Below are positions 47,864 to 58,987 of a stretch of DNA of 64,000 nt, piece after piece; within the stretch, counting starts at the first letter, position 1; each line of letters begins with the position of its first letter. Made by a program: the position numbers and the translations under genes. This DNA comes from Chondrosia reniformis (taxonomy: Eukaryota; Porifera; Demospongiae; Chondrillida; Chondrillidae), in NCBI GenBank assembly GCA_947172415.1, contig OX359193.1:4582501-4646500 (forward strand), in the 5' to 3' direction. The notes under the pieces were generated by a model. That model saw only the letters and a program-made list of their open reading frames with translations, had not been told where the DNA came from and ran no database searches.

Positions 47864-48142
47864 TATAAAGGGCGCCAGTCACGGTTCGCCCGCCATATCT
47901 TACAATATAATAGTTTTATAAAACGCACCCTTCGAAATCACATTTCACTTAAAAGTCAATTTCCCAATCGATTTTCAGAAGATGCACCTGATGTGAGTTT
48001 CACCAACTCATGTACGGTCAGCAAATAGTTTAGGAGCCAAATAATTTTATGTATGTTCACGTAGAAGTCCGAATACAATATCATTACTGATGGCAAGGAG
48101 AATCAGTTTTGCCAATACAAATGCAGTCAAACTATTGCTTGG

Positions 48143-48478
48143 ATGGCCTGGAGAAAAGCAAATGGATATCCCCCTGTAGAATCGGTTGCAGTAGACACTG
48201 AATTCATTGTGATGACTCCAGATTTAGAAAGAGATTTCTTGACGTTTAGAAACAGAGAAATGCTATCTACAGGAGCTCTTGTAGAGGGTAATGCTCTTTC
48301 AGACTATTACTGGTCCATGATTACTACAAGTACTGGAGACCAAAGAAAGTACATCTGTGGCATCTCATGCTACTTATTTTCAGATATAAATTACAACAAA
48401 TTCATTCAATGGGTCATAATGCTCCTAGATATGACTGAAAATGAAAGATACAACTACCTAAGGTTAGAATATTGGTAA
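48143..48478 (+). CDS. Unrecognised open frame, 111 residues
   Basis: Codes a plausible globular stretch (ESVAVDTEFIVMTPDLERDF, TGDQRKYICGISCYLF). No family recognised and no clear acceptor or donor. It may be an exon of the same locus as 48855-49196, since both lie on the plus strand 400 bp apart. Confidence 0.35.
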   Translation: MAWRKANGYPPVESVAVDTEFIVMTPDLERDFLTFRNREMLSTGALVEGNALSDYYWSMITTSTGDQRKYICGISCYLFSDINYNKFIQWVIMLLDMTENERYNYLRLEYW

Positions 48479-48854
48479 ATATGCATGCAATGGCTCATTA
48501 TAACTACACATTATGACATTATGTTAATTTTTTGCATTATACCAGGGAACTGCAGACAATTTGCAAGTATGCATGACAGTAAAAACAAATAAGTAGTAAG
48601 AAGTAAAAGAAAATCCAGTGATTTCCTCCGTGAATGAAGGTACATATTGAGCAACCTATACCCTGCAATTGAATCCCATCATTTCTATGAGCATGTATGA
48701 TTACATGCAGAGCCTACCCCAGATGAGTTGGATAACAGTTTTTGTGAAATTGTAGCCATTGAAAAAGGTGAACTGTGTAATTATGCATTGAAGCTCATAT
48801 ATGTATATTATACTTTTCTACCTTGATTATATACTCCCTGCAGTTACACCCACG

Positions 48855-49196
48855 TTATTGCCAGCAAAACGAACTCCTATACGTAGCAACATGTCTACTA
48901 AGCCCAAAAGGAAAAGACAGGAGCCTATGGACAGCATAATTCCTTTAGAAGACATTATTATTAAAGGTGAATGGTTAACTGATGAACACATAAACTTTGC
49001 ACAGGGACTGTTACAGCAGCAGTTCCCAAATCAAGATGGCTTCTTCAATCCACTTTGTGGGCAGGTTCTAAGTTTTCCCATAACCAGGTCACCATTCCTA
49101 ACAATTCTGCATTGGGTACGATATCATTTCTTGAATCTTTTAGATGCCTGTATACATACAATCGATGAGGATAATAAAATGCCATTCCAGCTCTAG
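48855..49196 (+). pseudogene. Ulp1/SENP-like protease N-terminal fragment
   Basis: The stretch WLTDEHINFAQGLLQQQFPN followed by DGFFNPL resembles the region before the catalytic core in C48-type (Ulp1-like) protease proteins found in invertebrate transposon-derived genes. The His-Asp-Cys catalytic core is not seen; the frame drifts into unrelated residues after about 49080 and stops at 49196. The call rests on a remembered motif. Confidence 0.35.
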
Positions 49197-49283
49197 TAAC
49201 TTGGAATTCTTTAAATAATACACCACAGGGGGAATGAGGATGTTGTGGAAATACATTTCTTAACTAACACAATCGTTAATGAA

Positions 49284-49432
49284 GGGGCCCTAAAACTCTA
49301 AAGGTTCAGAGGGGCCCCAAATCTCTGGTTCAAGTTAACCAAAAAAGCAGCCATTTTCCCTGTAAATTAGGGCCAGAGACCCTTTTCTGCTAGTAAATTA
49401 GGCCCCCCAGGGCCTAATTCTTGAGGGGCCCC
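49284..49432. repeat. Short GGGGCCC-ended palindromic element
   Basis: Starts GGGGCCC and ends GGGGCCCC, with another GGGGCCCC at 49311 and a perfect 10-bp-arm hairpin (AATTAGGCCC/GGGCCTAATT) near 49396-49419. Non-coding, about 149 bp, much more GC-rich than its flanks. Possibly a MITE. Confidence 0.5.
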
Positions 49433-49880
49433 ATATTACTACTATGTTTTCGCAATATCACAAGATTCACTAAATGTTTACGGAGTGACATATGAGAGGT
49501 GTTGGTGACACACTAGAGAAACATCATAAACATCATCAGATTCCTATGCACATGTACCATGATATATGCTGGTTTCACAGTTAACTGACAAATTGAAAAT
49601 TTTTATTAATATAACACGTGGTTTGAATATAAATTTTCTATAGGTTTTCTATAGTCCTATGGCCTTTTATATACAGACTTTGTCCTCCGTTTAACAAACC
49701 AGAGGCCTAAATAAGAAATCCCTTAATTTAAAACGAGTTTTATAGCCTATACTTTATGATGATATGCCTATTTTGTTTCTAGATCCTTTCTTGGAGGCAT
49801 ATGAATTATTTAATTACATTATTTATATTATATTATTTAATTAATTATTTAGGTATTTAGATTACCTTAGTATATTGTAA
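49433..49880. other. AT-rich intergenic, no gene seen
   Basis: Contains a TTAATTA-rich run near 49805-49860. No coding or structural signal. Confidence 0.4.
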
Positions 49881-50335
49881 CTTGCACTGTATATATATCG
49901 TTGTGGGAATTGGAGGCTGTAGTTCCGAGATAACAAGAGGATGGGTAGTGTCCAGATCAACCCCCCGAGAGAGCAGGGTGCTTAGCCCTTCATGTGGCAT
50001 CCTATGGCTAAATCAGCCTTCCTGCCAGCATGGGCTAACCCCCTGTCTGGTAGTTTCACTGGGTTACGTTGCACTCTGAGAATGTAAATTTTCAACACAG
50101 GCTGTGGCCTAGGTGCACCAGTGGTGAAGAAAACCCTGGGTCAACCAGAATAGGTGATTCCATTGGTGACTCACAGGTAGATGTACCTGAATATAATAGC
50201 CCTTTTCGGTCCCCATGTCAGGCTAACCAAGCTCCTAGACCGAGGAAATGGCTAGAGCACTAATTGATTGCTATGAGCAATCTGAACCCCAAAGACTTGC
50301 TATCTGAAGCGTTTAGAGCGGGAATGGCTGAGCAA
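49881..50335. other. Unexplained GC-richer block
   Basis: About 455 bp with balanced base composition between AT-rich DNA and the truncated 3' end of the Naiad element. Short frames at 49882-50079 and 50069-50263 are not convincing. It could be a SINE or the 3' part of another retroelement. I found no tRNA-like A and B boxes that I would defend. Confidence 0.3.
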
Positions 50336-53300
50336 ATACCATATTCTGGAATACCTAATTAGTTGTGAAATAAAGACACCATAGGCTGGGGTATAAGGAA
50401 TATTGCTATCTAAATAGGGGAAATTTACTATATCAAAGCTAAAGTCCTCTCACTTATCATATACTTTAGTGATAATTAATTACTAGTAACGGTTATATCT
50501 AAGTCTAAAAAGGAGGATTTCCTATGGCTGGTATTTGTCTTTTTAAGAATAAATTCTTTGGGGTAAATGTCACAAATTGACAGTTCAAAATCCTTGTTGT
50601 TAATACATAAAAGGGCATCAATATACCTATAAGTATTGGAAAATTTATTAGCTAGGGTGATGTGATCCTTAAGTAGTCCTTTCATAAACTCATACTCATA
50701 GGCAAACAGAAAAAGACTAGCAACTACAGGGGCACAGTCAGTACCCATAGGGATACCTACACTTTGCTTAAATACAGAACTGTCTACACACACATAAATG
50801 TTGTCAATAAGGTAATTAAAGAGCTCTACTAAATGAACAGCTGTGACAGCTTTATTGGAGACACTGTTAAACCAAAAGGCTTTATCCTGACACACTTTGA
50901 TATACTGGGACTTCCTACAGGAATAGGCACTATGAATAAGGTTAGTCTGAGTGCCCAATTTAGAAATCTAGAAAGTGGTTTGGTAGTACATTTGTGAGAG
51001 GCAGCTATGAATCTGTAGTTGTAAGGGTTCTTATATAGCTTAGGCATCCAGTAAAAAAAGAGGGAAGGTTACACCAGTCTGCTTTAGGTTCTAAGTTCTC
51101 TAGTTTTAAGAAATCTATGTGTTTCCTACTTAACTGTTGGGGTCCTACTCTACATTTAGCATAAGTAGAGGTACTGCCTATTTCTTCATTACTGATTTGT
51201 CTACAGTAGGACTTACATAAAAAATATATTATTAGAGGCCTTATCGGCAGGAGCTATAACATACTTATCATGTAGGTCTGCTAGGAATTTAGTGCAAGTA
51301 AGGGTCTTTTTGTCTACTGAGAACTTAGTATATAATTTAGACAGCTTAGAGATCCTATCATTAATTTTTCTTAAGTACAGCATTTTCCCATTCACTAAAT
51401 ACAGAAGTAGATACATTTTCTCTATGGGCCCAGGCAATCTTAAATTTTCTAAGACCTTCCTTACACATTTTTAAAGCAGTTACCAAATTAAAGTTATTGG
51501 GTTCTCTAAATTTTGTTCCTTTCTTAAGACGTTTTCTAAGTTTTGGATTACTAACAATACGCAGGTCACCTGTTAAAACATGGCCTAGGGGCTTGTAAAT
51601 GAAGGGGGACTTGTGACACTCACATTGTTTTGGTTTTCTAAAAACATCTGACTTAGAGGCTTGTGAAAAGTTAAAGATTTGAGGTCCTATTGGTTGGGTA
51701 TACTTATATACTACCCATGGGGCTCTTTGTTTTGTATAAAAGGTAGGAGAGTTTTTAACGCTAAATTTACTTTAAGATACCTGAGAGGCCTATTTTTTCT
51801 ACACCTTTATTATGAAACACGATTTTAAGAAACCCTTCTGGACTTGTCGTTTTCGTTGGGCGTTTGGGTAGGCTGGCTGAAGCACGTGCTTTAATAATGT
51901 CTTTAATCATTAGCATAAGTGTTAGCAGAAAAGGTGTTTCTGGGGTATCAATGAGACACTGTACTGAGCATAACAAATAATGAAGGTGTCAAGCTGGTAA
52001 TGCAAAAGTATCTTGATTAAGTTTGGCTATAAACCTACGTTCTTGTAAAGTGGTAGTCGTTCTTTGAGCCATTCAGGGTCGAAGGTAGCATTTATAAAAC
52101 TGCCTGTCGATTTTAGATTGGAGCGTCGATGCCGTCTTTTATTAGACAAGTGATTAAAAAGGTTACATACGATGATTTCTTTTTTAGTTTGGAAATATTG
52201 CCAATGCCTTTAATAATAGAATAACAATTTCTTCTAACTGCGTCGAAGTTATATTTGGAAAGGGTCATCTTTCGACTTTGGGAACGTCTGAAGACGCAGT
52301 TTATTTGATTCTTCTTTCTGCCAAACGTTTTAACCCTGGGGGTCTTCTTTAGTGACTGATGCTGGTCTTCAAGGTGTCTTCATTTATAGGCATCTTTTAC
52401 CGCCATTTTTAATTACCTCATCAGTGATGTCGTCGATGACGTCATTTCCGGAGGAGGGAGAAGAGAAGGGAGTATTCATTAAATAGGGTTTCCAACTGCT
52501 TTTTAATACAATTCCTTGATCCAAGTTTATTCTCACCTGACATTAGTGGATCTTCAGGGCTTCCTTGATTCTTCTTCTGTACCAGTTCTCTTCCCTCTCC
52601 ACCACTCTGGCTTGGCTCCACTCAATCGGATGGCTAGTTATTATGGAGTGAACAGCTAAGCCATTGTTTACATCCCCCATCCTGACGGCACGTTTGTGCT
52701 CCGCCATCCTGACTGGCAGCTTTCTTTCTGTCTCTCCAGTGTACACTGCAGGGCAACTAGAACAGGGGATATGGTAAACGACACCTTTTATATCCATGGT
52801 AGGCTGTGGTTGTTTAGGCCTAGAGAGGATACTCCTCAGTGATCTCTGCTTTGTGAAGATGGTTTCAATGTTCATCTTCCGGTATGCTCTGGAGATCATT
52901 TCACTGAGGCCTTTCACATATGGAATCAAAAGGTTACGTCTACCATCTACCCTACTTCCCTGGCTCCGCTGTCTCTTCTTCATGTGCCTAGCAGCAACCT
53001 TTCTGGGGTATCTGTTGGCCTGGAGTACCCCTTTCAGGTACACTTTTTCCTTTTGGAGGACACTGGATCCAGCACCACAGATCTTTTCCGCTCTGTCCCT
53101 GAGGCAAAGGGCAATGCCAGCTTTCACCCTAGGATGTTGATGAGATGAGAAGTGAAGGTGTCTATCCGTATGGGTTGGTTTTCTGTACACGGATGTACTC
53201 AGACTTCCTTTGTTCTTCTTCACTAGCACGTCAAGAAAGTTATTATCGAGATACAGTGGCTTAAAACCTTTGGTACTAGTCCAATGGTTGTTCATTCTAC

Positions 53301-53680
53301 TCCTAAGCATTTGAGAGGTTTCTCCTACATACTGTACATCACATCGTTTACAAGTAATAAGATACACAACATTCCTACTCTGACATCCTAAAGGACCGCA
53401 AGGGCTACAGACTTGATAGGTCCTGCCAGTAACTGAACTCTTAAAAGTAGGGCCAGTAACTAGAGAGGGACATGTTTTACACCACTTATTGCTACACTTC
53501 CTAACTAGTGAGGGGCTAGCTTGCCCACCAGTAGGCATCCCTCTACCTACAGATGGGGGAGAGTTAGCTAACGTTTCATCACCAGGCACACTACCTTTAC
53601 CTAATGACGGGTAGCTTGTTAACCTTGGCGACTTCCCAGCTGGTATCCTATCTCTATAATTAGTACTTGTCATGATTGGA
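50336..53680 (-). mobile_element. Naiad-type Penelope-like element, interrupted
   Basis: Read on the minus strand: an N-terminal Cys motif (CSNKWCKTCP), a GIY-YIG nuclease start (NVVYLITCKRCDVQYVGETS), an insertion (52330-53265), then a reverse transcriptase with KYVIAPADKA (about 51.2-51.3 kb), GIPMGTDCAPVVASLFLF and YRYIDALLCINN (50.5-50.9 kb). A GIY-YIG domain placed before the reverse transcriptase, with such a Cys finger, defines the Naiad/Chlamys branch of Penelope-like elements. The usual YIDD box reads YIDA. The end is cut at about 50336, and several frame changes split it. Confidence 0.7.
52330..53265 (-). mobile_element. Classical Penelope fragment inserted in the Naiad element
   Basis: Codes the end of a Penelope reverse transcriptase (FLDVLVKKNKG, SVYRKPTHTDRHLHFSSH), the linker (LSEMISRAYRKMNI), and a C-terminal GIY-YIG domain (GVVYHIPCSSC, AVYTGETERKL, MAEHKRAV), with the stop at 52543 and a 3' UTR-like tail (ACCAGCATCAGTCACTAAAG) to about 52330. 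It sits in the Naiad nuclease region and reads in frame with it, giving a 376-residue chimera with two GIY-YIG domains of different origin (52543-53673). Confidence 0.65.
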
Positions 53681-53997
53681 AATGGGTCAAGGACTAGACA
53701 AGCCAGTCCACAAAGACTTAACCTATTACATGTAGCCAGGACTATTTAAAGGCAACAATGGCTCAATAGCCACCAGGGTACATGAGTGAATTTGCCAACT
53801 GCAGAACAGATGTACAGTGGCATATTACCCGCAGATATGATGACAAAATGGCTAGGAAGTCTACAGTGGTAAGCTGGAAACTATACAATTCAATGTATAT
53901 CTATACATAATATGTACTCGATATATACACATATCTATATATTATTGTGTTGTGTGTTGGTTATATATGTACCATGGAAATGGTGTAGATCCCACTT
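53681..53997. other. Possible upstream exon of the DUF6589-type gene
   Basis: A stretch coding HITRRYDDKMARKSTV (about 53817-53868) ends near a GTAAGC donor-like site and is followed after about 120 bp by the first clear DUF6589 exon. Weak evidence; otherwise no feature. Confidence 0.25.
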
Positions 53998-55349
53998 AGT
54001 ATCATTCCAAGGAATGAAGTACAAATGGACGAAATGACCAAGATTTTGGAAGCCCTAAGATGTTATGTTCCCTCAAAGAAAGTCTCTGGAGTTATCACAG
54101 TTGATGGTGGGGAAACCATCCAGCACAGGAGTGATTTCCTTTCACAAAATCTTCCTAGTGGGAGACCAGCAGACTTGTGCCAGAGTGAGAGGTGCTCAGG
54201 CAATCCGATGCAACAAAGAAACGTCATCAACTCGTTTGGAGGGATTCATTGAGCCTGTGAAGATTGACATTCCAAATTATCACTTCTGAAGGTGCCATGA
54301 GCATGCATGTACATATATTTATTGAAATTTTACATTGAATGCATGCATGTATAGCCACTGATTAATAACACATACCTGCAGGTGATATGGAATCGATTGA
54401 TTTCCCAGCAGTCATCTACTGACAAAGGGACCTTGTGGCAGATAAGGAATCTCATTAATCGTACTGCAGTGCCAAAGCTGAATGTCAGTGGGGCAAAGGA
54501 TTTCCTAAACTTTGTTTTACCAGGTACACTGTTGTTCCTGGCTGAGTCATCCTATCAACCTATCAGACCAATAAGGTAGAGGAACTATCAAAAAGAATTG
54601 TTGACTCTTTTTGCACCACAGACAGCATTGGAAAGTGCCCAAAGTCAACAGCAGGTTATGACTGTGTGCAGGCATACTCCAAAGAAGTCGTAACACTTGG
54701 ACTTATATGGCTTGGTTTCAATGAAGCCATCAAGGAGGGTGATGGAGATCATTTACTTACTTAATGGAAACTTCTTTTACTACTTTTTAAAGTGGATAAC
54801 CAATGGAACTACAGTTGTGAGGCTGTCAAGCATTTGCTGAATTACTGTACACGTCACAAGTAACTTATCTTTTTCCGCGGATCTGCCGTATAGGTAATCT
54901 GGAGATTCCTGTGTGGCGAAGTGCAGTCATCTGAGAAGCGTCTGTGGACATCTCACGAAGTGTCCGTGGAATCGCCAAGAAGGAGCTGTGCCATTTTGTG
55001 GATCTGAAGTATCCTGAACCGGAGAAGTCAGAACGCACTTTCTCACCTTGGGTCCAACATTACCCTAAAAACTGTTGATAGGGCTGGCAAGGCTGCTGGT
55101 ATAGTTAACCACATCTGCTCTGTTTTTGAAGAACAACTCCAGGAGTCACAAGAAAGTAACAGGCATGCAGGAGCAGCCTTTGTGAAGGATTTGGATGAGA
55201 TCATAACTTGTCTAGAAGTGGCAATGGTTTTTAATAATGCTTGTGGGAGGAAGCACAGAGCATTTACGTTTGCTGCTACACACCTAGAAACAGTAGATAT
55301 TCCTAAAACTGTAGTTTGGCTTACTGAACACATAAAGTACACACATTAG
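53998..55349 (+). pseudogene. DUF6589-type gene remnant 1
   Basis: Plus-strand pieces in the expected order: PRNEVQMDEMTKILEALRCY (after an AG acceptor at ~53988), LVGDQQTCARVRGAQ with RLEGFIEPV (54150-54265), a second exon (TDKGTLWQIRNLINRT, 54383-54522, acceptor CTGCAG, donor GTACAC), a third part (STAGYDCVQAYSKEV, EGDGDHLL, 54600-54850) and a C-terminal part (LKTVDRAGKAAGIVNHI, 55057-55349). GDQ-T-ARxRGAQ and KGTLxQLRNLINRT are signatures I associate with DUF6589, an uncharacterised domain often found in multi-copy, transposon-like genes. Frame changes and stops occur between the parts, so it is broken. Confidence 0.6.
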
Positions 55350-55477
55350 CTGGGTTAACTAAATAATTATTATTTATCATTATATACACAATCTAGTACG
55401 TATATATCAAATTTGTACCCTTTCAATATAGACCTGCATACACTGTACAAGAAACAGCTACAAATTCTGAATAGCTG

Positions 55478-57092
55478 CTACTTAGATTTTAAGGGTTTAT
55501 ATCCGATTGTGTTAAGCAAATTAATGTAAAATGGATCAACATGTCCATGTACAAATGTAATGTGATAATGACCTTGAACATACTTGCAAGCATGAGCTGC
55601 ATTGGTATGATGTCTGACAATTGTCACAACATTTGCACCCTGATTAAATGCTTTGCACATCTTCACCCAATATAAAATTTCTAAATAAAGTTCTTCTTCT
55701 GCATTGCACTGTTTCTGCATAAGCCTTCATATTCTTGCTGGTGTGAGCTTGCACCTTTCCATATAGCAAAAGAGCATCACTTCGCTGGTAATCTCTTCCA
55801 GCCCTTCCACTCTCCTGCACATATGAATCCAAATAATTTGGTGGCCCCCAGTGATAGACCCTTCTTATATCAGGACAGTCTATGCCCAACCCAAATGCAG
55901 TTGTTGCAATTACCAATCTCAGTTTGCTATTAACTGAGCAAAATGACTGAAGTACCTTTGTTTTCAGGTCAACAGTCATGCCTGTATGGTACATGTCAAC
56001 CACTCCGAACTCTTCCAAAAATGTAGGATATCCTTGTGGTTCAGTGAAATTTACAGACATAGCAGCTGTGACTTCTTGATACAAACTAGTGCAATCCAAG
56101 TACCTATGGCAGAATATAAGAGTTTTTGGAAAGGCCAACTAAATCTTCCAAAAATGTACTAAAATCCGGTTTGAGATTCACTGACTATCTGATGTTCTCC
56201 TTCTCTGGTGGGAGTGCAACTATAGAGGGATCTGGCATGGACAAACTCTCTGTAACTGCGAGTAGGGTATCTTTGGCTGCTGTAGCAGTTAAGGCAAGGA
56301 TTTTGAGTCCATCTGGTAAAGTGCTATGCAGCTCCCCCAACTGTGCAAAGCTGACTCTGAAGTCATAACCCCTAAAGATTAATTCATTATAATATATATA
56401 TAAAAATAATTACATGGTTATATTGCATGCAAAAATGTGTTTGCGATTTATATAGGATGGGAACCAACCAGGTTTTCACACAGTGAGCTTCATCCATCAC
56501 AAAGGCTACAAGATTCTTCTTGTATTTGAGAGATAGAAGCATGCTCGAAAAGTTGTGATTTCCTATGATTCTTTCTGGACTAATATACACTAGCTGACTT
56601 TGCCCATTTATTACCCTCTTGACAGCTTCTTCATCACTTTGTTCTGCAACAAAATCTGTACATATGCCCATTAATCTAAATTTGCCTTGTTGGTCCATCA
56701 TCCAGGTTGTCAAGGGACTTACACACAGCACAACTACCTCTGCAACTACCACATGTACCAATATATATATATATATATAATGTCAATGTAAATATCACTG
56801 CATCCTGTAGCTATATGCATGCCTATTCAATCAGCATGAGTTTGATTTAGTGTATATATAGTGCCATGCATCTATATGATTTAAGTCTGAAATTGGGCTT
56901 CATGCTATCTGGTTGGATGGCTAATATATTCAGTACCTAAAATGCAATCGAATACCATGGTAAGATCCCAAATATAAGCGATTTTCCGTATACAGTTGGA
57001 AGAGCAACAAAAGTGTCCTTGCCACTCAAAAATGTCAGTATTCCTTCTTCCTGTTTCTCTTTAAGCTTACTGATACCACAAACTTGTAGGGA
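55478..57092 (-). pseudogene. RecQ-like DNA helicase pseudogene 1
   Basis: Minus-strand exons give the helicase motifs in order: LKEKQEEGILTFLSGKDTF and PTVYGKSLIF (motif I, 56.95-57.09 kb); VSPLTTWMMDQ, VYISPERI and MDEAHCVKTW (Ib and II, 56.46-56.75 kb); GYDFRVSFAQLGELHS and LALTATAAKDT (III, ~56.12-56.37 kb); then LIFCHRYLDC, VIATTAFGLGIDCPDIRRVY and YVQESGRAGRDYQ (IV-VI, 55.74-56.14 kb). The usual Walker A Gly-Tyr-Gly-Lys reads Val-Tyr-Gly-Lys. A TGA and a frame change lie near 56.14-56.19 kb. Small exons and introns fit a host-type gene. Its 5' end is cut where the plus-strand Naiad copy begins. Motif VI is well kept. Confidence 0.75.
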
Positions 57093-57101
57093 TAGCTCCA
57101 A

Positions 57102-58010
57102 AACCCGTCATTAGGTAAAGGTAGGGTGCCTGGTGATGAAAAGTTAGCTAACTCTCCTCCATCTGTAGGTAGAGAGCTGCCTATTGGTGGGCAAGCTAGC
57201 CCCTCACTAGTTGGGAAGTGTAGCAATAAGCGGTGTAAAACATGTCCCTCTTTAGTTACTGGTCCTACTTTTAAGAGTTCAGTTACTGGCAGGACCTATC
57301 AAGTCCATAGCCCTTGTGGTCCCCTAGGAAGCAATGTATAGGTATCCCTATGGGTACTGACTGTGCCCCTGTAGTTGCTAATCTTTTTCTGTTTGCCTAT
57401 GAGTATGAGTTTATGAAAGGACTACTTAAGGATAACATCACCCTAGCTATTAAATTTTCCAATACTAATAGGTATATTGATGACCTTTTATGTATTAATA
57501 ACAAGGATTTTGAACTGTCAATTAGTGACATTTACCCCAAAGAACTTATTCTTAAAAAGACATATACCAGCCCTAGGAAATCCCACTTTTTAGACTTAGA
57601 TATTACCATTACTAGTAATCAATTTATCACTAAAGTATATGATAAGCGAGAGGACTTTAACTTTGATATAGTACATTGCCCCATTTAGATAGTATTATTC
57701 CTAATACCCCAGCCTATGGTGTCTTTATTTCACAACTAATTAGGTATTCCAGAATATGTAGTGACTTCTCCAGTTTTCAGGCTAAACGTTTGCTGTTATG
57801 GAGTAGGCTTATTAAGCAGGGTTACAAATACTTTAAGCTAAAATCAACCTTTAAAACCTTCCTATACTGGCGGCCTCTAGTTAGAATCAAGTATAAGCAA
57901 AAAGTAGCTAGTATGCTTAAGGACTGTCTTGTTTTACCCCATATTGTGTTACCCCACCTCCAAAGAAATGTTACTACTAGAAGACCTAAGGGTAGACTTA
58001 TGTAATATGT
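57102..58010 (+). mobile_element. Naiad-type Penelope-like element, second copy, internally deleted
   Basis: Plus-strand relative of 50336-53680, similar over LGKGRVPGDEKLANSPPSVG, the Cys finger (CSNKRCKTCP) and the reverse transcriptase (GIPMGTDCAPVVANLFLF, NRYIDDLLCINN, YPKELILKK). Here the YIDD box is intact. Near 57332 the sequence passes directly from the start of the nuclease region into the middle of the reverse transcriptase, so most of the GIY-YIG and the N-terminal reverse transcriptase part are missing. The C-terminal part (LYWRPLVRIKYKQKVASML) follows to about 58004. Confidence 0.7.
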
Positions 58011-58118
58011 CCTATTTGTGTCTATAGTTAAAAATTACTAATAGAAGAGGTAATTGGACCTACATTCCTTTCATAAAATTAAATTTCATCATGTGTCTTA
58101 GTTAACACCTTATTTAAC

Positions 58119-58145
58119 TTTTGGCGCCAAAATAGTGTATATAAG
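58119..58145 (+). promoter_or_regulatory. E2F-like palindrome followed by TATA box
   Basis: TTTTGGCGCCAAAA (58119-58132) contains the classical palindromic E2F site TTTGGCGCCAAA, and TATATAAG follows at 58138-58145. A transcription start would be expected near 58170-58175. What it would drive is unclear: the sequence after it (58160-58330) is purine-rich and has no long frame. It could be a chance match or part of a retroelement end. Confidence 0.35.
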
Positions 58146-58390
58146 GCCCCTAGATTTAGCATAGAGAGCCAAGGACTCACAGAAGATCAAGATAAAGAAA
58201 AGACAAAGACTCCCAGGATCACTGATGTAGGGTGGAATTCCCAGAAACGGCTGTCTGACCTAGTGGAGAAGAAGATAAAAGAAGGGAAAAGAAGGAAGAA
58301 AAGACTCCTGTATTCTCATCCAAAAGCTCACTTCAGGTTTAGTTCCCCTGTAGGCTCTTTTACAGAATAGGCATATAGCATGTAGGAAAA

Positions 58391-58960
58391 TGGTATCTTA
58401 TATTTTTCATGTGACTACATACATAATATGTATGTATCTAGGTGCAACTAACATATGTGCAATTATAAATGTATTGTCGTATATATATCAGTGTATCTTC
58501 GGCTGTAGTATCAAAGCTGTAACTGTCAGCTGGATGCTGCAGGCAGCAGCAGGTCGCATACTATACAGTGTTATAAGTGGGTACACTGTATGTGAGCTTG
58601 CAAGTACAACATTGACATATATACGAATACATGGAATTGGCACTGTATTAAAATATCAGACAGACTACCGATCATCCATACACCAAAGTTTGAATAACAG
58701 GCTTACAATACAGTAAGTTTCCCCTTTATTCTGCCTGAGTAACGGCATCCCAGGCTAGTAGTTGGTACGCTTTGTAGTGAACAGTGTCTTTCGTCCATGG
58801 CTGTACGTGATGTGAAACTTAGATTTTTTATGATGTCATTTTACCCGCCCCCAATGTCTTACTTCTGTTTTTTTAACAGTATTGCGCGCTTACTTTAAAT
58901 TGCTACTTCAGTGCAAGTTTGTGGCTTTTCTAAAGTTTTCCTGAACTCGAGGATCCAAGC
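58391..58960. other. Intergenic, no supported gene
   Basis: A 108-residue plus-strand frame at 58390-58716 has no recognisable motif. Otherwise AT-rich. Confidence 0.35.
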
Positions 58961-58987
58961 ACAAGTAAGTTCACTCCTGAATGAACA

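Larger units (their letters stand above)
44760..47905 (-). mobile_element. RTE-like non-LTR retrotransposon, near full length
   Basis: A minus-strand LINE with APE endonuclease then reverse transcriptase, about 3.1 kb. The 5' part is GC-richer (CCGTGACTGGCG upstream of the ATG at 47863). The 3' end is AT-rich with an ATAATAACAAT tail near 44800, with no long poly(A). The order and the GDFN/TWT endonuclease motifs fit the RTE group, though CR1-like clades are possible. The two frames are separated by about 90 bp with at least one frame change and a TGA, so it is probably inactive. Confidence 0.8.

Noticed and set aside
49881-50335. Considered as a tRNA-derived SINE.
   Set aside because: I could not find A and B box promoters with correct spacing.
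55043-55342. A 99-residue minus-strand frame.
   Set aside because: The plus strand reads a DUF6589-type C-terminal part (TVDRAGKAAGIVNHI) in line with the exons before it.
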